DNA of 64,000 nucleotides from Bacteroides sp. M10 (GCF_014334015.1 NZ_CP060488.1:1-64000), one strand, 5' to 3'. Positions 17,749 to 26,687 are shown, counted from the stretch's first letter. Made by a program: numbers and translations. Notes: generated from the sequence alone by a model not told the origin.

Positions 17749-19236
17749 TTATCTCGGCATATCAGGCAGTCTCCAGCCGTCACGATAAGTATGTTTCACT
17801 AATTCAGCAGCAAACTGTTTCGCATTAATCGGATCAGTCCATGTCTTGTCAAATGTCGGATGACCATCATGAATCTTGAATCCGTCTTTGATAACGGTAC
17901 GGATCGTTTCGTTATCACCGATATTCGTAAAGCACATGTTAGCTCCATCCCATTCAAGAGTCTTATTCAGCGCTTGCAAACGAATAGCCAATACACCCAT
18001 TGCTACCATTTCATTCATTGGTCCGGCTTCTGAGAAATCAGACTTAGTCATGATACGGTTAGATTTATTTTCTTTACATGCACGTACCCAGTCCATTTCG
18101 TGACCACCGTTCATAGCATTGGGAACACGACGGCAAACCTTTGGCGCATTTGGTTTACGACCAGAAAGCAACCAAGGATTCTGTCCATAACATCCGCAAA
18201 TCAAAGTATCTTTCGTTCCGTGGAAAATAGTCAAACCACCACCACTCTGCATCAGTTGTTTTCCTTCCGGGAATCCTTTCGGACGTTCAGGCATCATACC
18301 GCCATCGTACCAATGTACTTCCACTTCAGGCATAGCTACTTTCGGCATATTTTCACGAGCAGGGAAAATCATTTTCACATGCTGTGCCTGCGGAGCACAA
18401 GCATTCAACAATAAAGTAGATGATCCTTCCACTTTGGTAGGATATTGCAATTTCAATGCTCTAAACGGCTGATGCAAAATATGGCAAGCCATATCACCTA
18501 ATGCACCTGTTCCATAATCCCACCATCCACGCCAGTTCCAAGGATGATAAATAGCATTGTAAGGATTCATTTTAGCAGGACCTGTAAACAAATCCCAATT
18601 CAATGTACTAGGAATACGGTCTACACCTTCAGGAACATTCAATCCTTGCGGCCAAATAGGACGGTCTGTTGCACATTCCACCTTAGTTATATCACCGATT
18701 TCACCATTCCAAATCCATTCGCATACCAAATCCGTACCTTCGTCCGATGAACCCTGATTACCCATCTGAGTAACAACACCTGTTGAAGCAGCTAAATTTG
18801 TCAATAAACGAGATTCATAAACAGAGTGGGTCAACGGCTTCTGACAGTACACGTGTTTTCCCATTGTCATTGCATCAGCAGTGATGATAGCATGAGTATG
18901 ATCGGCAGTTGCAATAATCACACCGTCGATAGATTTACCCATTTCCTCATACATCTTACGATAGTCCCAGTATTTTTTAGCCTTGGGGAATTCGTCGAAC
19001 ACACCTTTTGCATACTTCCAATCCACATCACAAAGAGCCACAATATTTTCAGTGCCCTTTACGTGATTAATATTGGCATGTCCCATACCACCAATACCCA
19101 CGGCTGCAAGATTTAGTTTGTCAGTAGGCGAAATATGCCCGTGGCTCATACCTAAAATAGTACTGGGAGCAATAGTAATGCCTGCTAAAGCAGCAGCCCC
19201 CGTTTTGAGAAACTTTCTCCTCGAAATGTTTGACAT
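17749..19236 (-). CDS. Tat-exported Gfo/Idh/MocA oxidoreductase (candidate glycoside 3-dehydrogenase)
   Basis: NAD(P)-dependent sugar oxidoreductase family, 495 aa. The N terminus SRRKFLKTGAAALAG is a textbook twin-arginine signal, implying export in folded form with cofactor bound. The Rossmann motif reads LAAVGIGGMGHAN; the cofactor-loop motif CQKPLTHSVYESR carries the EKP-like lysine; MACHILHQPF and the C-terminal alpha/beta domain follow. Long forms with Tat signals are typical of Bacteroidetes 3-keto-sugar systems. Context suggests it oxidises the C3 hydroxyl of glycosides before cleavage by the DUF1080 protein. The start is clear; it follows the cytoplasmic family member by 12 bases. 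Confidence 0.9.
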   Translation of the reverse strand: MSNISRRKFLKTGAAALAGITIAPSTILGMSHGHISPTDKLNLAAVGIGGMGHANINHVKGTENIVALCDVDWKYAKGVFDEFPKAKKYWDYRKMYEEMGKSIDGVIIATADHTHAIITADAMTMGKHVYCQKPLTHSVYESRLLTNLAASTGVVTQMGNQGSSDEGTDLVCEWIWNGEIGDITKVECATDRPIWPQGLNVPEGVDRIPSTLNWDLFTGPAKMNPYNAIYHPWNWRGWWDYGTGALGDMACHILHQPFRALKLQYPTKVEGSSTLLLNACAPQAQHVKMIFPARENMPKVAMPEVEVHWYDGGMMPERPKGFPEGKQLMQSGGGLTIFHGTKDTLICGCYGQNPWLLSGRKPNAPKVCRRVPNAMNGGHEMDWVRACKENKSNRIMTKSDFSEAGPMNEMVAMGVLAIRLQALNKTLEWDGANMCFTNIGDNETIRTVIKDGFKIHDGHPTFDKTWTDPINAKQFAAELVKHTYRDGWRLPDMPR

Positions 19237-19248
19237 GATTTTATTTAT

Positions 19249-20361
19249 TTAAGGGTTAATAATCTTTGGAAGGTTGCCATGCAACAATCCATATCCATTT
19301 TTCATGTTTCTTCTTCGCTCGCGTATTTGCTCCAGAGTGCGCAAATTACCAATAGCGGGCAAATCGTGTTTGCGTGTGTCTTTCAAGAATGTCCACGCAT
19401 ATTCGGATGCAATGGCCGAATCGCGCATGGACGGTAAGCGGGAACTGCGCTTTCCGGTTTCTACCGAATCAGCAAACAGGTCACACAACACGTCTATATT
19501 CTTGCCACCGAAAGGCTTCTCCACACGAATGGTCTGATTGACACCGTGTAGATCGACAACAGCGGTATTGAAATCATGCGTCATACGCACAACTCCTTTT
19601 GTACCTATAATATCCACATACGAATTATGTGTCTGGTCTTTAGATAATTGTCCATAAACAAAGCCCTGAGTAATATCAAAGACTACACCATTTTGGAAAG
19701 TTCCGTGACATTGTACCCACCAAGGATCTTTATAATTCCACATATTCACTCCCTGGGCATTCCATGTTCTATAATCACAGCCTGCATACCAACGGGTAAT
19801 ATCGACATAGTGCATTCCACAATCATGGAAAGCCGGCCCCTCATACTCATGCCCTTCGCCCGGTGCCAAGCCGGGAGTCATGTGGCAAATACGGATAATA
19901 GCCAGTTCTCCAATCTCTCCCTGCTCGATATACTCTTTCATTAGATTATGGTACCAGGAATTCCGCAGATACAAGTTTACCGCAGAAATGAGGTTGGTAT
20001 TTTCTGTCATTTCCACGACCTTCCACTCATTTTCCATGGTATCTGCAATCGGTTTTTCTGAAATAATGTGTTTGCCGTAGCGAATAGCTTTTTCTATTTG
20101 TTCCATCCGCGAGTCGGCCAAAGTGAAAAGACCGACTACCTGTACACTTTCATCCTCAAAAACTTTTTGATTATCTTCTACTATAAGAGATTCAGGAGAT
20201 AACTTCTTAGCCAATTGACGTGATTCCGGATCGGTATCGCAAATATAAGCAATATTCCATCGCCCACTTTTTGTCATCGCTTCCCAATAGAATCTTCCCA
20301 TTCTACCGAAACCGATAATTCCAACTTTAATTCTCGTGTCTACTGAAGATTGCGTGTTCAT
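19249..20361 (-). CDS. Cytoplasmic Gfo/Idh/MocA oxidoreductase
   Basis: Second oxidoreductase of the operon, 370 aa, without a signal peptide. The Rossmann fold opens with KVGIIGFGRMGRFYW; the signature ISEKPIADTMENEW contains the catalytic EKP lysine; CGMHYVDITRWYAG carries the family histidine/aspartate pair. Similar to inositol 2-dehydrogenase-like enzymes. In a 3-keto-glycoside pathway it could reduce 3-keto sugar back to the parent sugar inside the cell; this is inference. ATG 20361 is preferred to an in-frame start nine codons upstream because it sits at the usual distance before the nucleotide-binding motif. It is first in the operon. Confidence 0.88.
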   Translation of the reverse strand: MNTQSSVDTRIKVGIIGFGRMGRFYWEAMTKSGRWNIAYICDTDPESRQLAKKLSPESLIVEDNQKVFEDESVQVVGLFTLADSRMEQIEKAIRYGKHIISEKPIADTMENEWKVVEMTENTNLISAVNLYLRNSWYHNLMKEYIEQGEIGELAIIRICHMTPGLAPGEGHEYEGPAFHDCGMHYVDITRWYAGCDYRTWNAQGVNMWNYKDPWWVQCHGTFQNGVVFDITQGFVYGQLSKDQTHNSYVDIIGTKGVVRMTHDFNTAVVDLHGVNQTIRVEKPFGGKNIDVLCDLFADSVETGKRSSRLPSMRDSAIASEYAWTFLKDTRKHDLPAIGNLRTLEQIRERRRNMKNGYGLLHGNLPKIINP

Positions 20362-20445
20362 AATAAAACATAGTGAATTTAAGTACAAATAATAGATAAA
20401 GTATCAATTTTCACCATCAAGCTGATGAGTAAAAAACTGATATTG

Positions 20446-20453
20446 CAAATCTA
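20446..20453 (-). promoter_or_regulatory. -7 element of the 3-keto-glycoside operon
   Basis: Minus-strand TAGATTTG (TAnnTTTG) lies about 85 bases before the first gene. The leader contains a small CATCA-GCT-TGATG hairpin. The -33 region is not clear, as expected for an activated promoter. Confidence 0.55.
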
Positions 20454-20531
20454 GCCAAATAAATAACGGCTTATTTGACTTACACTACTTTATGTAGATA
20501 GCAAATTAGTATTTCTCCCTATTAATCAAAC

Positions 20532-20547
20532 ACTTAACGCTTTAAGT
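20532..20547. promoter_or_regulatory. Candidate operator palindrome between the regulator and its operon
   Basis: ACTTAACGCTTTAAGT is a 16-bp near-palindrome placed about 80 bases upstream of the operon's -7 box and just downstream of the DUF6377-type regulator. It is a plausible but unproven site for that regulator. Confidence 0.3.
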
Positions 20548-20599
20548 ATATCCCAAAAATGTAGATGATTTGGAAAGGGGGTCAGCAGTAAAATGATAA

Positions 20600-22264
20600 T
20601 TATGTCTCTTGAGTTGAACTAATTTTCATAATTTCGTTCTCAAATTCATCTCTGTCGACAGCAGCTTTATTTCTCATCTTCGTACGATAATTATAAACCG
20701 TACTTGTAGAGCACCGGAGGAAGTTCGCTATCTTCCCACTATCCGTAATACCCAAACGTAATAAAGCATAAATACGAAGTTCCCTATTCAATAAAGCATC
20801 CGGTTTTAAAATAATCTTCTCTTCATCTTTCAATAAAGCATTAAAATCTGAAACAAAAGTAGGATACAAACCTAAAAAGACCTTATCGAAACGGGCATAC
20901 AATGCACTAAGCTCTTCATCAATAAGCGCGGACGACTTTAGTTTCTTAATCAACTCGTCATAGTACTTATTAATAGCTATTTTATACAACATATTCTGGA
21001 ATTTCTCCATTTTGTGGATATAGCTAAAGCACACATCGAAAAATTCGGCTATATAATATTCCTTTATACCATTAATTTCATACAACTGATTATTGGTGTC
21101 ATTCAACTGGCTGTTCATACTATTCAGTTTATTGTTCAGCCGCAGAAGTTCTTCATTACTTTGTGCCAATGCCTGCTTTATTTTCAACGTTTTCTTCATC
21201 TGAATATAGATAAAAACAACGAGCAGAATCAAAAGGAAAAGGATAACGCTTGTAGAAATAAGAAAAGTAGTCAGATGCGATCTCGATTTAGCCTGTTCCG
21301 CCTGATAGGCAGTATTGATAATAGAATTGAATTTATAGATTTCGATTGCACGGAAATGAATGCCGGAAGAAATTACATCATCAATAGCAGACTGTGTAAA
21401 CTTAAAAGCATCGGCCAGATTCTTTTCTTCGTATTGTATCAATGCAAGAGATTGAAGAGAGGCATTTTCACGTGTTGCATTCCGGGTATCGGCAATCGCC
21501 GACAACATCAGATATTTTTTTTCCTCATCATATTTCTTCTGATGGTGGCATAACCTGGAATACGAATGAGTAATCATGGCATAATTAGGCGTTCCTACCT
21601 CCTCAATATCCAACAATTCCTTAAAAATTTCCTTCGATTTTAAGGTATCACGCCAGATATAATAAGAAGCTTGTGACATCCGGTAATCCCAAGAAGTATG
21701 ATCTATGAGAGCAAACAGTGAATCCTGATAAGCAGATTGTTGCTTTCCATACAGATTGTTGGCAACAGAAATGGAGTAATGCCCCCAGAAACTGGAGTAA
21801 GTCTGATAATAGTCTATTAATAAATCTTTGGGGAGTTCTGAAGTCTTTATACTTTTCAAAAGAATCTCGGCTTCGCGGAACCTGCCGCACATCGAATACA
21901 AAAGACTAAGATTTAAAGACGACTGATTGGTAAAATAAGGTTTATTCAACTGGTGGGAAATCTCGATATTACGATCAACATAATGAATGGCCGAATCAAT
22001 ATGAAACTTTTTATACTCGCTATATAACCGTAAATTGATTCTATACTCCCCTTCAAGAGTCAAACCGGGACTTTTCAACATACATTTTATCCGGTTTATC
22101 CTCTCCTCTTTCTTTTGAACATAGACATGCTTCTCATCTATCACTCTACGCAAAGAATCCGTCAATAGCTTCAACTCATCATTCGCATAAAGGACACTGC
22201 CAATTCCCAAAGCAATCAGCAGAAGCAAAAACCTCTTCTTCAGAAAACAACAGTTGAATTTCAT
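20600..22264 (-). CDS. Membrane-bound DUF6377-type transcriptional regulator with TPR-like sensor
   Basis: Predicted 554-aa one-protein regulator. It has an N-terminal signal (FLLLLIALGIGSVLYA), a long helical TPR-like region (about 30-325) that would face the periplasm, one transmembrane helix (LISTSVILFLLILLVVFIYIQ), a coiled coil (LNNKLNSMNSQLNDTNNQ), a cytoplasmic domain and a C-terminal helix-turn-helix (DSGKIANFLRCSTSTVYNYRTKMRNKA). The helix-turn-helix resembles LuxR/two-component output domains. It precedes the 3-keto-glycoside operon on the same strand and probably senses a periplasmic sugar. Its own promoter gives a leader of only about ten bases. Confidence 0.85.
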   Translation of the reverse strand: MKFNCCFLKKRFLLLLIALGIGSVLYANDELKLLTDSLRRVIDEKHVYVQKKEERINRIKCMLKSPGLTLEGEYRINLRLYSEYKKFHIDSAIHYVDRNIEISHQLNKPYFTNQSSLNLSLLYSMCGRFREAEILLKSIKTSELPKDLLIDYYQTYSSFWGHYSISVANNLYGKQQSAYQDSLFALIDHTSWDYRMSQASYYIWRDTLKSKEIFKELLDIEEVGTPNYAMITHSYSRLCHHQKKYDEEKKYLMLSAIADTRNATRENASLQSLALIQYEEKNLADAFKFTQSAIDDVISSGIHFRAIEIYKFNSIINTAYQAEQAKSRSHLTTFLISTSVILFLLILLVVFIYIQMKKTLKIKQALAQSNEELLRLNNKLNSMNSQLNDTNNQLYEINGIKEYYIAEFFDVCFSYIHKMEKFQNMLYKIAINKYYDELIKKLKSSALIDEELSALYARFDKVFLGLYPTFVSDFNALLKDEEKIILKPDALLNRELRIYALLRLGITDSGKIANFLRCSTSTVYNYRTKMRNKAAVDRDEFENEIMKISSTQET

Positions 22265-22274
22265 AATAGTAATA

Positions 22275-22282
22275 GCAAAGAT
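22275..22282 (-). promoter_or_regulatory. -7 element for the DUF6377-type regulator
   Basis: Minus-strand TATCTTTG lies 11 bases before the ATG, implying an almost leaderless transcript. It directly follows the ribosomal-operon terminator. Confidence 0.6.
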
Positions 22283-22283
22283 A

Positions 22284-22323
22284 ACAAAAAAAGCGATTCA
22301 TCCATTCAGAACAAATCGCTTTT
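22284..22323 (-). terminator. Terminator of the rpsF-rpsR-rplI operon
   Basis: AAAAAGCGATT (22287-22297) pairs with AATCGCTTTTT (22313-22323). On the minus strand the stem is followed by a T-run. Confidence 0.88.
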
Positions 22324-22345
22324 TGTATATGAAGTAAATTTGCTC

Positions 22346-22789
22346 TTATTCAGCAACTACTTCGAAAGGAATTTCTACCGAAACTTCCTTGTGAAGCTTA
22401 ACAATAGCCTTATAGCTACCAACTTCTTTCACAGCGTCTTTTACAACGATGATCTTTCTGTCAACTTCATGACCCAGCTTAGACAAAGCCTCAGCGATCT
22501 GGATGTTACCAACAGAACCGAAGATAGTACCGGTTGAGCTAACTTTAGTTGCAATAGTCAAAGAAACGCCTTCCAACTTAGCAGCCATAGCCTCAGCATC
22601 TTTCTTGATTTTCTCAAGTTTGTGAGCGCGCTGTTTCAGTTCTTCAGCCAACATTTTCTTTGCAGAAGGAGAAGCGATGACAGCTTTTCCAGTCGGGATC
22701 AGATAATTACGACCGTATCCGGATTTCACGTTTACGATATCGTTCTTATAACCCAAGTTTACTACGTCTTCTTTCAATATAATTTCCAT
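22346..22789 (-). CDS. rplI: 50S ribosomal protein L9
   Basis: Large-subunit protein bound to 23S rRNA near the L1 stalk, which extends between neighbouring ribosomes and limits frame slippage. Length 147 aa is normal. The N-terminal rRNA-binding domain (MEIILKEDVVNLGYKNDIVNVKSGYGRNYLIPTG) and the connecting helix (about 45-75) are clear; the C-terminal domain contains SVGNIQIAEAL. It is the last gene of the rpsF-rpsR-rplI operon. Confidence 0.98.
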   Translation of the reverse strand: MEIILKEDVVNLGYKNDIVNVKSGYGRNYLIPTGKAVIASPSAKKMLAEELKQRAHKLEKIKKDAEAMAAKLEGVSLTIATKVSSTGTIFGSVGNIQIAEALSKLGHEVDRKIIVVKDAVKEVGSYKAIVKLHKEVSVEIPFEVVAE

Positions 22790-22803
22790 ACTTTTCCTCC
22801 TTC

Positions 22804-23076
22804 TTATTTCATCATGTCAGTTACATAAGGCAGCAATGCCAAGTGACGAGCTCTCTTCACAGCCTGCGCGATACGACGTTGGAACTTCAAAGAAGTACCT
22901 GTAATACGACGCGGAAGGATTTTTCCTTGTTCATTCAAGAATTTCTTCAAGAATTCAGGATCTTTGTAGTCGATATACCTAATACCACTCTTTTTGAAAC
23001 GGCAGTATTTTTTCTTCTTAACATCTACTGACGGCGGAGTCAAATATCTGATTTCTGATTGAACTTGTTGTGCCAT
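22804..23076 (-). CDS. rpsR: 30S ribosomal protein S18
   Basis: Small-subunit platform protein that binds 16S rRNA as a heterodimer with S6. The 90-aa protein has the conserved core [36 protein letters not shown] and the C-terminal [25 protein letters not shown]. It starts two bases after the rpsF stop codon, so the S6 and S18 partners are made together. Confidence 0.98.
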   Translation of the reverse strand: MAQQVQSEIRYLTPPSVDVKKKKYCRFKKSGIRYIDYKDPEFLKKFLNEQGKILPRRITGTSLKFQRRIAQAVKRARHLALLPYVTDMMK

Positions 23077-23078
23077 GA

Positions 23079-23423
23079 TTAATCCTCCTTTTTGTTTGAT
23101 TTAACACTTCTTCTTTTTGCAGCGTATTCAGCAGCATACTTATCCATCTTGAAAGTCAAGAAACGGATTACGCGTTCATCACGACGGAAATTAAGTTCCA
23201 GCTTGTCAATTACAGTAGGATCTGCATTGAACTCAATCAGTTGGTAAAAACCTGTAGACTTCTTCTGAATTGGGTAAGCCAATTTCTTCAGTCCCCAGTT
23301 TTCTTCATTGATAATCTCAGCACCTTCAGCTTGAAGAACGCCTTTGAATTTTTCTACCGCTTCCTTCATCTGAACATCAGACAAAACGGGAGTTAAAATG
23401 AAAACGGTTTCGTATTGATTCAT
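23079..23423 (-). CDS. rpsF: 30S ribosomal protein S6
   Basis: Small-subunit protein pairing with S18. The 114-aa protein has the family start [16 protein letters not shown], the [19 protein letters not shown] strand pair and a lysine-rich tail. First gene of the operon, read from a complete -33/-7 promoter. The leader is short (about 45 bases) and AT-rich, and I see no obvious S6:S18-binding autoregulatory hairpin in it. Confidence 0.98.
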   Translation of the reverse strand: MNQYETVFILTPVLSDVQMKEAVEKFKGVLQAEGAEIINEENWGLKKLAYPIQKKSTGFYQLIEFNADPTVIDKLELNFRRDERVIRFLTFKMDKYAAEYAAKRRSVKSNKKED

Positions 23424-23470
23424 ACTTCGTTTAATTAAATAAATAAATTATTTGATTTTAAATGCGGGTG

Positions 23471-23501
23471 CAAAGTTAGACATTTTATTTTGAACTACAA
23501 A
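23471..23501 (-). promoter_or_regulatory. Promoter of the ribosomal rpsF operon
   Basis: On the minus strand TTTG (23501-23498), exactly 19 bases, then TAACTTTG (23478-23471): a full match to the Bacteroides housekeeping promoter. Confidence 0.8.
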
Positions 23502-23551
23502 TATTTAATCTTTTTTTGTATCCGAAGATAGGATTTATCCGGGAAGTGACT

Positions 23552-23559
23552 TACCTTTG
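23552..23559 (+). promoter_or_regulatory. -7 element for the MarR regulator
   Basis: TACCTTTG fits TAnnTTTG, 24 bases before ATG 23584. It overlaps the upstream TTG codon, which rules that codon out as a start. Confidence 0.6.
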
Positions 23560-23583
23560 CAAAGTTGTTTAAACAATAATTTC

Positions 23584-24030
23584 ATGATAGAGCAATTTAA
23601 TTTCGATATCCGGCTTATATTCGCCATACTAAATGGCAAAGTTTCCGCGGCAATCAACCGTAAACTGTACCGTAACTTTCGTCAGAACGGACTGGAAATC
23701 AGTCCGGAGCAATGGACGGTACTCATTTTTCTGTGGGAAAAAGACGGTGTTACACAACAAGAGTTGTGTAATGCAACTTTTAAAGACAAACCCAGCATGA
23801 CCCGTTTGATAGACAATATGGAACGGCAGCATCTTGTTGTGCGCATTTCCGATAAAAAAGACCGCCGTACCAATTTGATCCACCTGACTAAAGATGGAAA
23901 AGAACTGGAAGAAAAAGCGCGCGTCATTGCCGGCCAGACTCTGAAAGAGGCTCTTCATGGCATCACCCTCGACGAATTGAGCATTGGCCAGGAGGTACTG
24001 AAAAAGGTATTCTATAATACGAAAGATTAA
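23584..24030 (+). CDS. MarR-family transcriptional regulator
   Basis: Winged-helix DNA-binding regulator of 148 aa. The MarR core is visible: GLEISPEQWTVLIFLWEKDGVTQQELCNATFKDKPSMTRLIDNMERQHLVVRISDKKDRRTNLI, comprising helix-turn-helix and the basic wing (DKKDRRTN), then the dimerising C-terminal helix. Family members dimerise and respond to small phenolic or oxidant ligands. The target is unknown. It is divergent from rpsF and is followed by a separately started small membrane protein gene. Confidence 0.9.
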   Translation: MIEQFNFDIRLIFAILNGKVSAAINRKLYRNFRQNGLEISPEQWTVLIFLWEKDGVTQQELCNATFKDKPSMTRLIDNMERQHLVVRISDKKDRRTNLIHLTKDGKELEEKARVIAGQTLKEALHGITLDELSIGQEVLKKVFYNTKD

Positions 24031-24171
24031 GCAGAAGAACAGATCTTAAAATCATAAAATCCACTAAATCGTGCATTTATAATGGAATTTTTATCCAAAT
24101 AATTTCGCCCGTTAAAGAATTATGCTTTAATTTGTGACTGGAATATTATAATCTATTAAAAATACACACGC

Positions 24172-24348
24172 ATGAAAGGCTTATTAAAGAACTTAGGATT
24201 GATATTAATCTTGGCCGGAGTAGTCATCCTGTTGGCTTGTTCCTTTACGGGAAATGTAAACAACAACGCCATCCTGGGTACTTCAGTAGTACTTGTAGTA
24301 CTGGGACTCATTTCTTATATTATTATTAATAAGAAAATCGCTGATTAA
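24172..24348 (+). CDS. Small two-helix membrane protein (58 aa)
   Basis: Unrecognised 58-residue hydrophobic protein. It has two predicted transmembrane helices (about 8-23, LGLILILAGVVILLAC, and 34-52, ILGTSVVLVVLGLISYII) joined by a short polar loop, and a basic C terminus (NKKIAD). The ORF is bounded by an AT-rich leader and a strong terminator 19 bases after the stop codon, which supports a real gene. A weak -7-like sequence lies near 24127-24135. C23 could be a lipobox cysteine, but the second helix favours an inner-membrane hairpin. Confidence 0.75.
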   Translation: MKGLLKNLGLILILAGVVILLACSFTGNVNNNAILGTSVVLVVLGLISYIIINKKIAD

Positions 24349-24366
24349 TTTCGCTGAAAATCAATA

Positions 24367-24401
24367 AAAAATCCCGGAAACGAATGCTTCCGGGATTTTT
24401 T
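24367..24401. terminator. Bidirectional terminator between the small membrane gene and rprY
   Basis: AAAATCCCGGAA and TTCCGGGATTTTT form a 12-bp stem with an 8-base loop. Flanking A- and T-runs suit both convergent genes. Confidence 0.92.
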
Positions 24402-24427
24402 ATTTGTAGTCATCTCAAATGCGATTA

Positions 24428-25129
24428 TTAAGATTCAACTTCCGGGGTAATCAGCTTATAGCCTTTTCCGTGGATATTGATAATCTCGATAGAATCATCT
24501 TCTTTCAGATGCTTACGTAGTTTCGTGATATACACGTCCATACTACGGGCATTGAAATAGTTATCGTCGATCCAGATCGTTTTCAAAGCAAAGTCACGTT
24601 GCAAAATCTCATTTGCATGTGCACAAAGCAATCCGAGCAGTTCAGATTCTTTGGTAGTCAGTTTAGTCTGTTTGCCTTCTGACGACAGAATTTGTTTCTG
24701 TGTATCGAAAGTAAACTTACCAATCTTATAGATATTGCTTTCTTTGTTCTTCTTTCCACGAACACGTCTCAAGATTGCTTCAATTCTGAACGTCAATTCT
24801 TCCATACTAAACGGTTTGGTGATATAATCATCCGCACCGATTTTAAATCCTTCCAGGATATCTTCTTTCAGCGTTTTAGCAGTCAGGAAGATAATAGGAA
24901 TTTCAGCATTTGCTGCACGGACATCCTGTGCCAGTGTGAAGCCGTCTTTTTTAGGCATCATTACGTCGAACACGCACAAGTCATATTTATTCTTCAAGAA
25001 AGCCTTATAACCGGCTTCTCCATCAGGATATAACTCAGCAGAATAACCTTTTGCCTGTAGATATTCTCTTAAAAGCATGCCAAGATTTTCGTCATCCTCG
25101 CATAATAAAATACGCAGTTTCTCGTCCAT
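24428..25129 (-). CDS. rprY: OmpR-family response regulator RprY
   Basis: DNA-binding response regulator of 233 aa, partner of the adjacent histidine kinase. The receiver domain has the acidic pocket E11-D12-D13, phospho-acceptor D55 in CVFDVMMPKKDGF and the conserved lysine in DDYITKPFSMEEL. The C-terminal winged helix contains LTTKESELLGLLCAHANEILQRD and ARSMDVYITKLRKHLK. It follows rprX by one base on the same strand, so the two are one transcript. RprX/RprY were first described in Bacteroides fragilis. Confidence 0.95.
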   Translation of the reverse strand: MDEKLRILLCEDDENLGMLLREYLQAKGYSAELYPDGEAGYKAFLKNKYDLCVFDVMMPKKDGFTLAQDVRAANAEIPIIFLTAKTLKEDILEGFKIGADDYITKPFSMEELTFRIEAILRRVRGKKNKESNIYKIGKFTFDTQKQILSSEGKQTKLTTKESELLGLLCAHANEILQRDFALKTIWIDDNYFNARSMDVYITKLRKHLKEDDSIEIINIHGKGYKLITPEVES

Positions 25130-25130
25130 A

Positions 25131-26687
25131 TCAATTATTTTTTAATAAAGGTAATGCAATAATAAATTTAGTTCCCACGTTCAGGTCACTTTCCGCCCGG
25201 ATGGTTCCCTTATGATCCAATATAATTTTTCTCACATAAGCCAATCCTAGTCCAAAGCCCTTCACATCGTGCAGATTACCCGTATGCACACGATAGAACT
25301 TTTCAAATATTTTTTTCAGGTTCTCCTTCTTGATACCAATACCGTTATCCTGTATCGAAATCATCAGTTTACCCGACTCATTCCACGTTCTCACTTTCAG
25401 TTCCAAATCCTCTTCCGGTTTCTTATATTTCACCGCGTTATCCATCAGATTAAAGATTACATTTGTAATATGCATCTCATCTGCAAATATAACAGGATCG
25501 GTAGCCTCAAGGTTCGATGTTATCTTACCATTATATCGTTCCACTTTCAGAGCAAAGGTATTGACAACACCTGCAATCAATTCATTCGCATCAATCTCCT
25601 TCATCTTCAAAGTTGCCTTCTGACGTTCGAACATCGACATCTGGAGCACCTTTTCCACCTGGAAGCGCAAGCGCTTGGTTTCATCATTAATCACTCCCGA
25701 TATATGCTGGAACATCTGCGGTGATTTTCCTACCGCGGGATCTTTCAACATCTGTGCTGCCAATGAAATGGTAGATATCGGTGTTTTAAATTCGTGCGTC
25801 ATATTATTGATAAAGTCATTCTTCATTTCCGTCAGTTTCTTTTGCCGGAATACGATATAAATCGTAAAGATGAATGTCACTAACAATACCAGCGTAAATA
25901 TCAGCGACGGAATCATGAAACTGATTGAGTCAAAGATATAATCTTTCTTACCCGGAAAGTGCACTTTCAATATGCTCATTTTTGCAGGCGGATCATTTTT
26001 GAACAATGCCTGCTGATAAGCGTCTTCACTTCCCTTTGCCTCATAATCCGCACAACGATAGACTTCCCTACCGTCTTTGTCAATCACCGTAAAGTGATAA
26101 GGCAAGTCTATACTATTATTATATAAGCTCGATTTCAGATAGTCATCCAGTTCTTTGAACCGTACCCTGTCTCCAATCGATTTGTCACTTCCCCGATAAA
26201 TCATCTGCCAGGCCACTTCATCGAGTAACGCCCGTTGATACATATACCGATTCTTGATGGCTTCCACTAATGAACGCGAAGTTTCCGGAATGGTCTTTGT
26301 TCCCCTATAAGGAGAAATCATAGCCTTTGGAAGCTCGGAGGGCTTAGTGGTCATCACTTTCAGCTCAAAATCCGAATATACTTTTCCATCCTTAGACTTC
26401 ACCGTGAACCGTTGCGTTTGCTGAATCAAGTTGTCTTGTTGTATGGAAGCGTTATTCGCAATCAGCGCTTTTCTTTCCGCTTCTGAAATATCTTCGATCA
26501 ACCAACGTCTGGTCTCTGCATATTCCACATCCTTGGAAACCTGATCCAGGCTATTGCGTACAGCCGAATCAAACTGTTCCTTACGGGTTTTCATCATTTC
26601 CTCGATATAACTAACCTGCAAATACAGCAGGCTAAGGAAGGAAAGCCCCATTACAATACCTAATATCCAAATTGTTGACTTCTTCAT
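25131..26687 (-). CDS. rprX: Sensor histidine kinase RprX
   Basis: Inner-membrane histidine kinase of 518 aa. Two transmembrane helices (about 7-25 and 258-282, SFMIPSLIFTLVLLVTFIFTIYI) enclose a periplasmic sensing domain. The H-box MTHEFKTPISTISL, N-box FNLMDNAVKY, G1 DNGIGIKKENL and G2 GFGLGLAYV are intact. The ligand is unknown. The leader of about 130 bases carries a direct repeat and an imperfect inverted repeat that might bind the cognate regulator. Confidence 0.94.
   Translation of the reverse strand: MKKSTIWILGIVMGLSFLSLLYLQVSYIEEMMKTRKEQFDSAVRNSLDQVSKDVEYAETRRWLIEDISEAERKALIANNASIQQDNLIQQTQRFTVKSKDGKVYSDFELKVMTTKPSELPKAMISPYRGTKTIPETSRSLVEAIKNRYMYQRALLDEVAWQMIYRGSDKSIGDRVRFKELDDYLKSSLYNNSIDLPYHFTVIDKDGREVYRCADYEAKGSEDAYQQALFKNDPPAKMSILKVHFPGKKDYIFDSISFMIPSLIFTLVLLVTFIFTIYIVFRQKKLTEMKNDFINNMTHEFKTPISTISLAAQMLKDPAVGKSPQMFQHISGVINDETKRLRFQVEKVLQMSMFERQKATLKMKEIDANELIAGVVNTFALKVERYNGKITSNLEATDPVIFADEMHITNVIFNLMDNAVKYKKPEEDLELKVRTWNESGKLMISIQDNGIGIKKENLKKIFEKFYRVHTGNLHDVKGFGLGLAYVRKIILDHKGTIRAESDLNVGTKFIIALPLLKNN

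Noticed and set aside
17749..19236. Tat-signalled oxidoreductase as a cytosolic inositol dehydrogenase
   Set aside because: The SRRKFLK signal and operon partners with export signals favour an exported sugar 3-dehydrogenase.
23424..23470. S6:S18 autoregulatory leader structure
   Set aside because: The leader is short and AT-rich, with no CCG-bearing hairpin visible.
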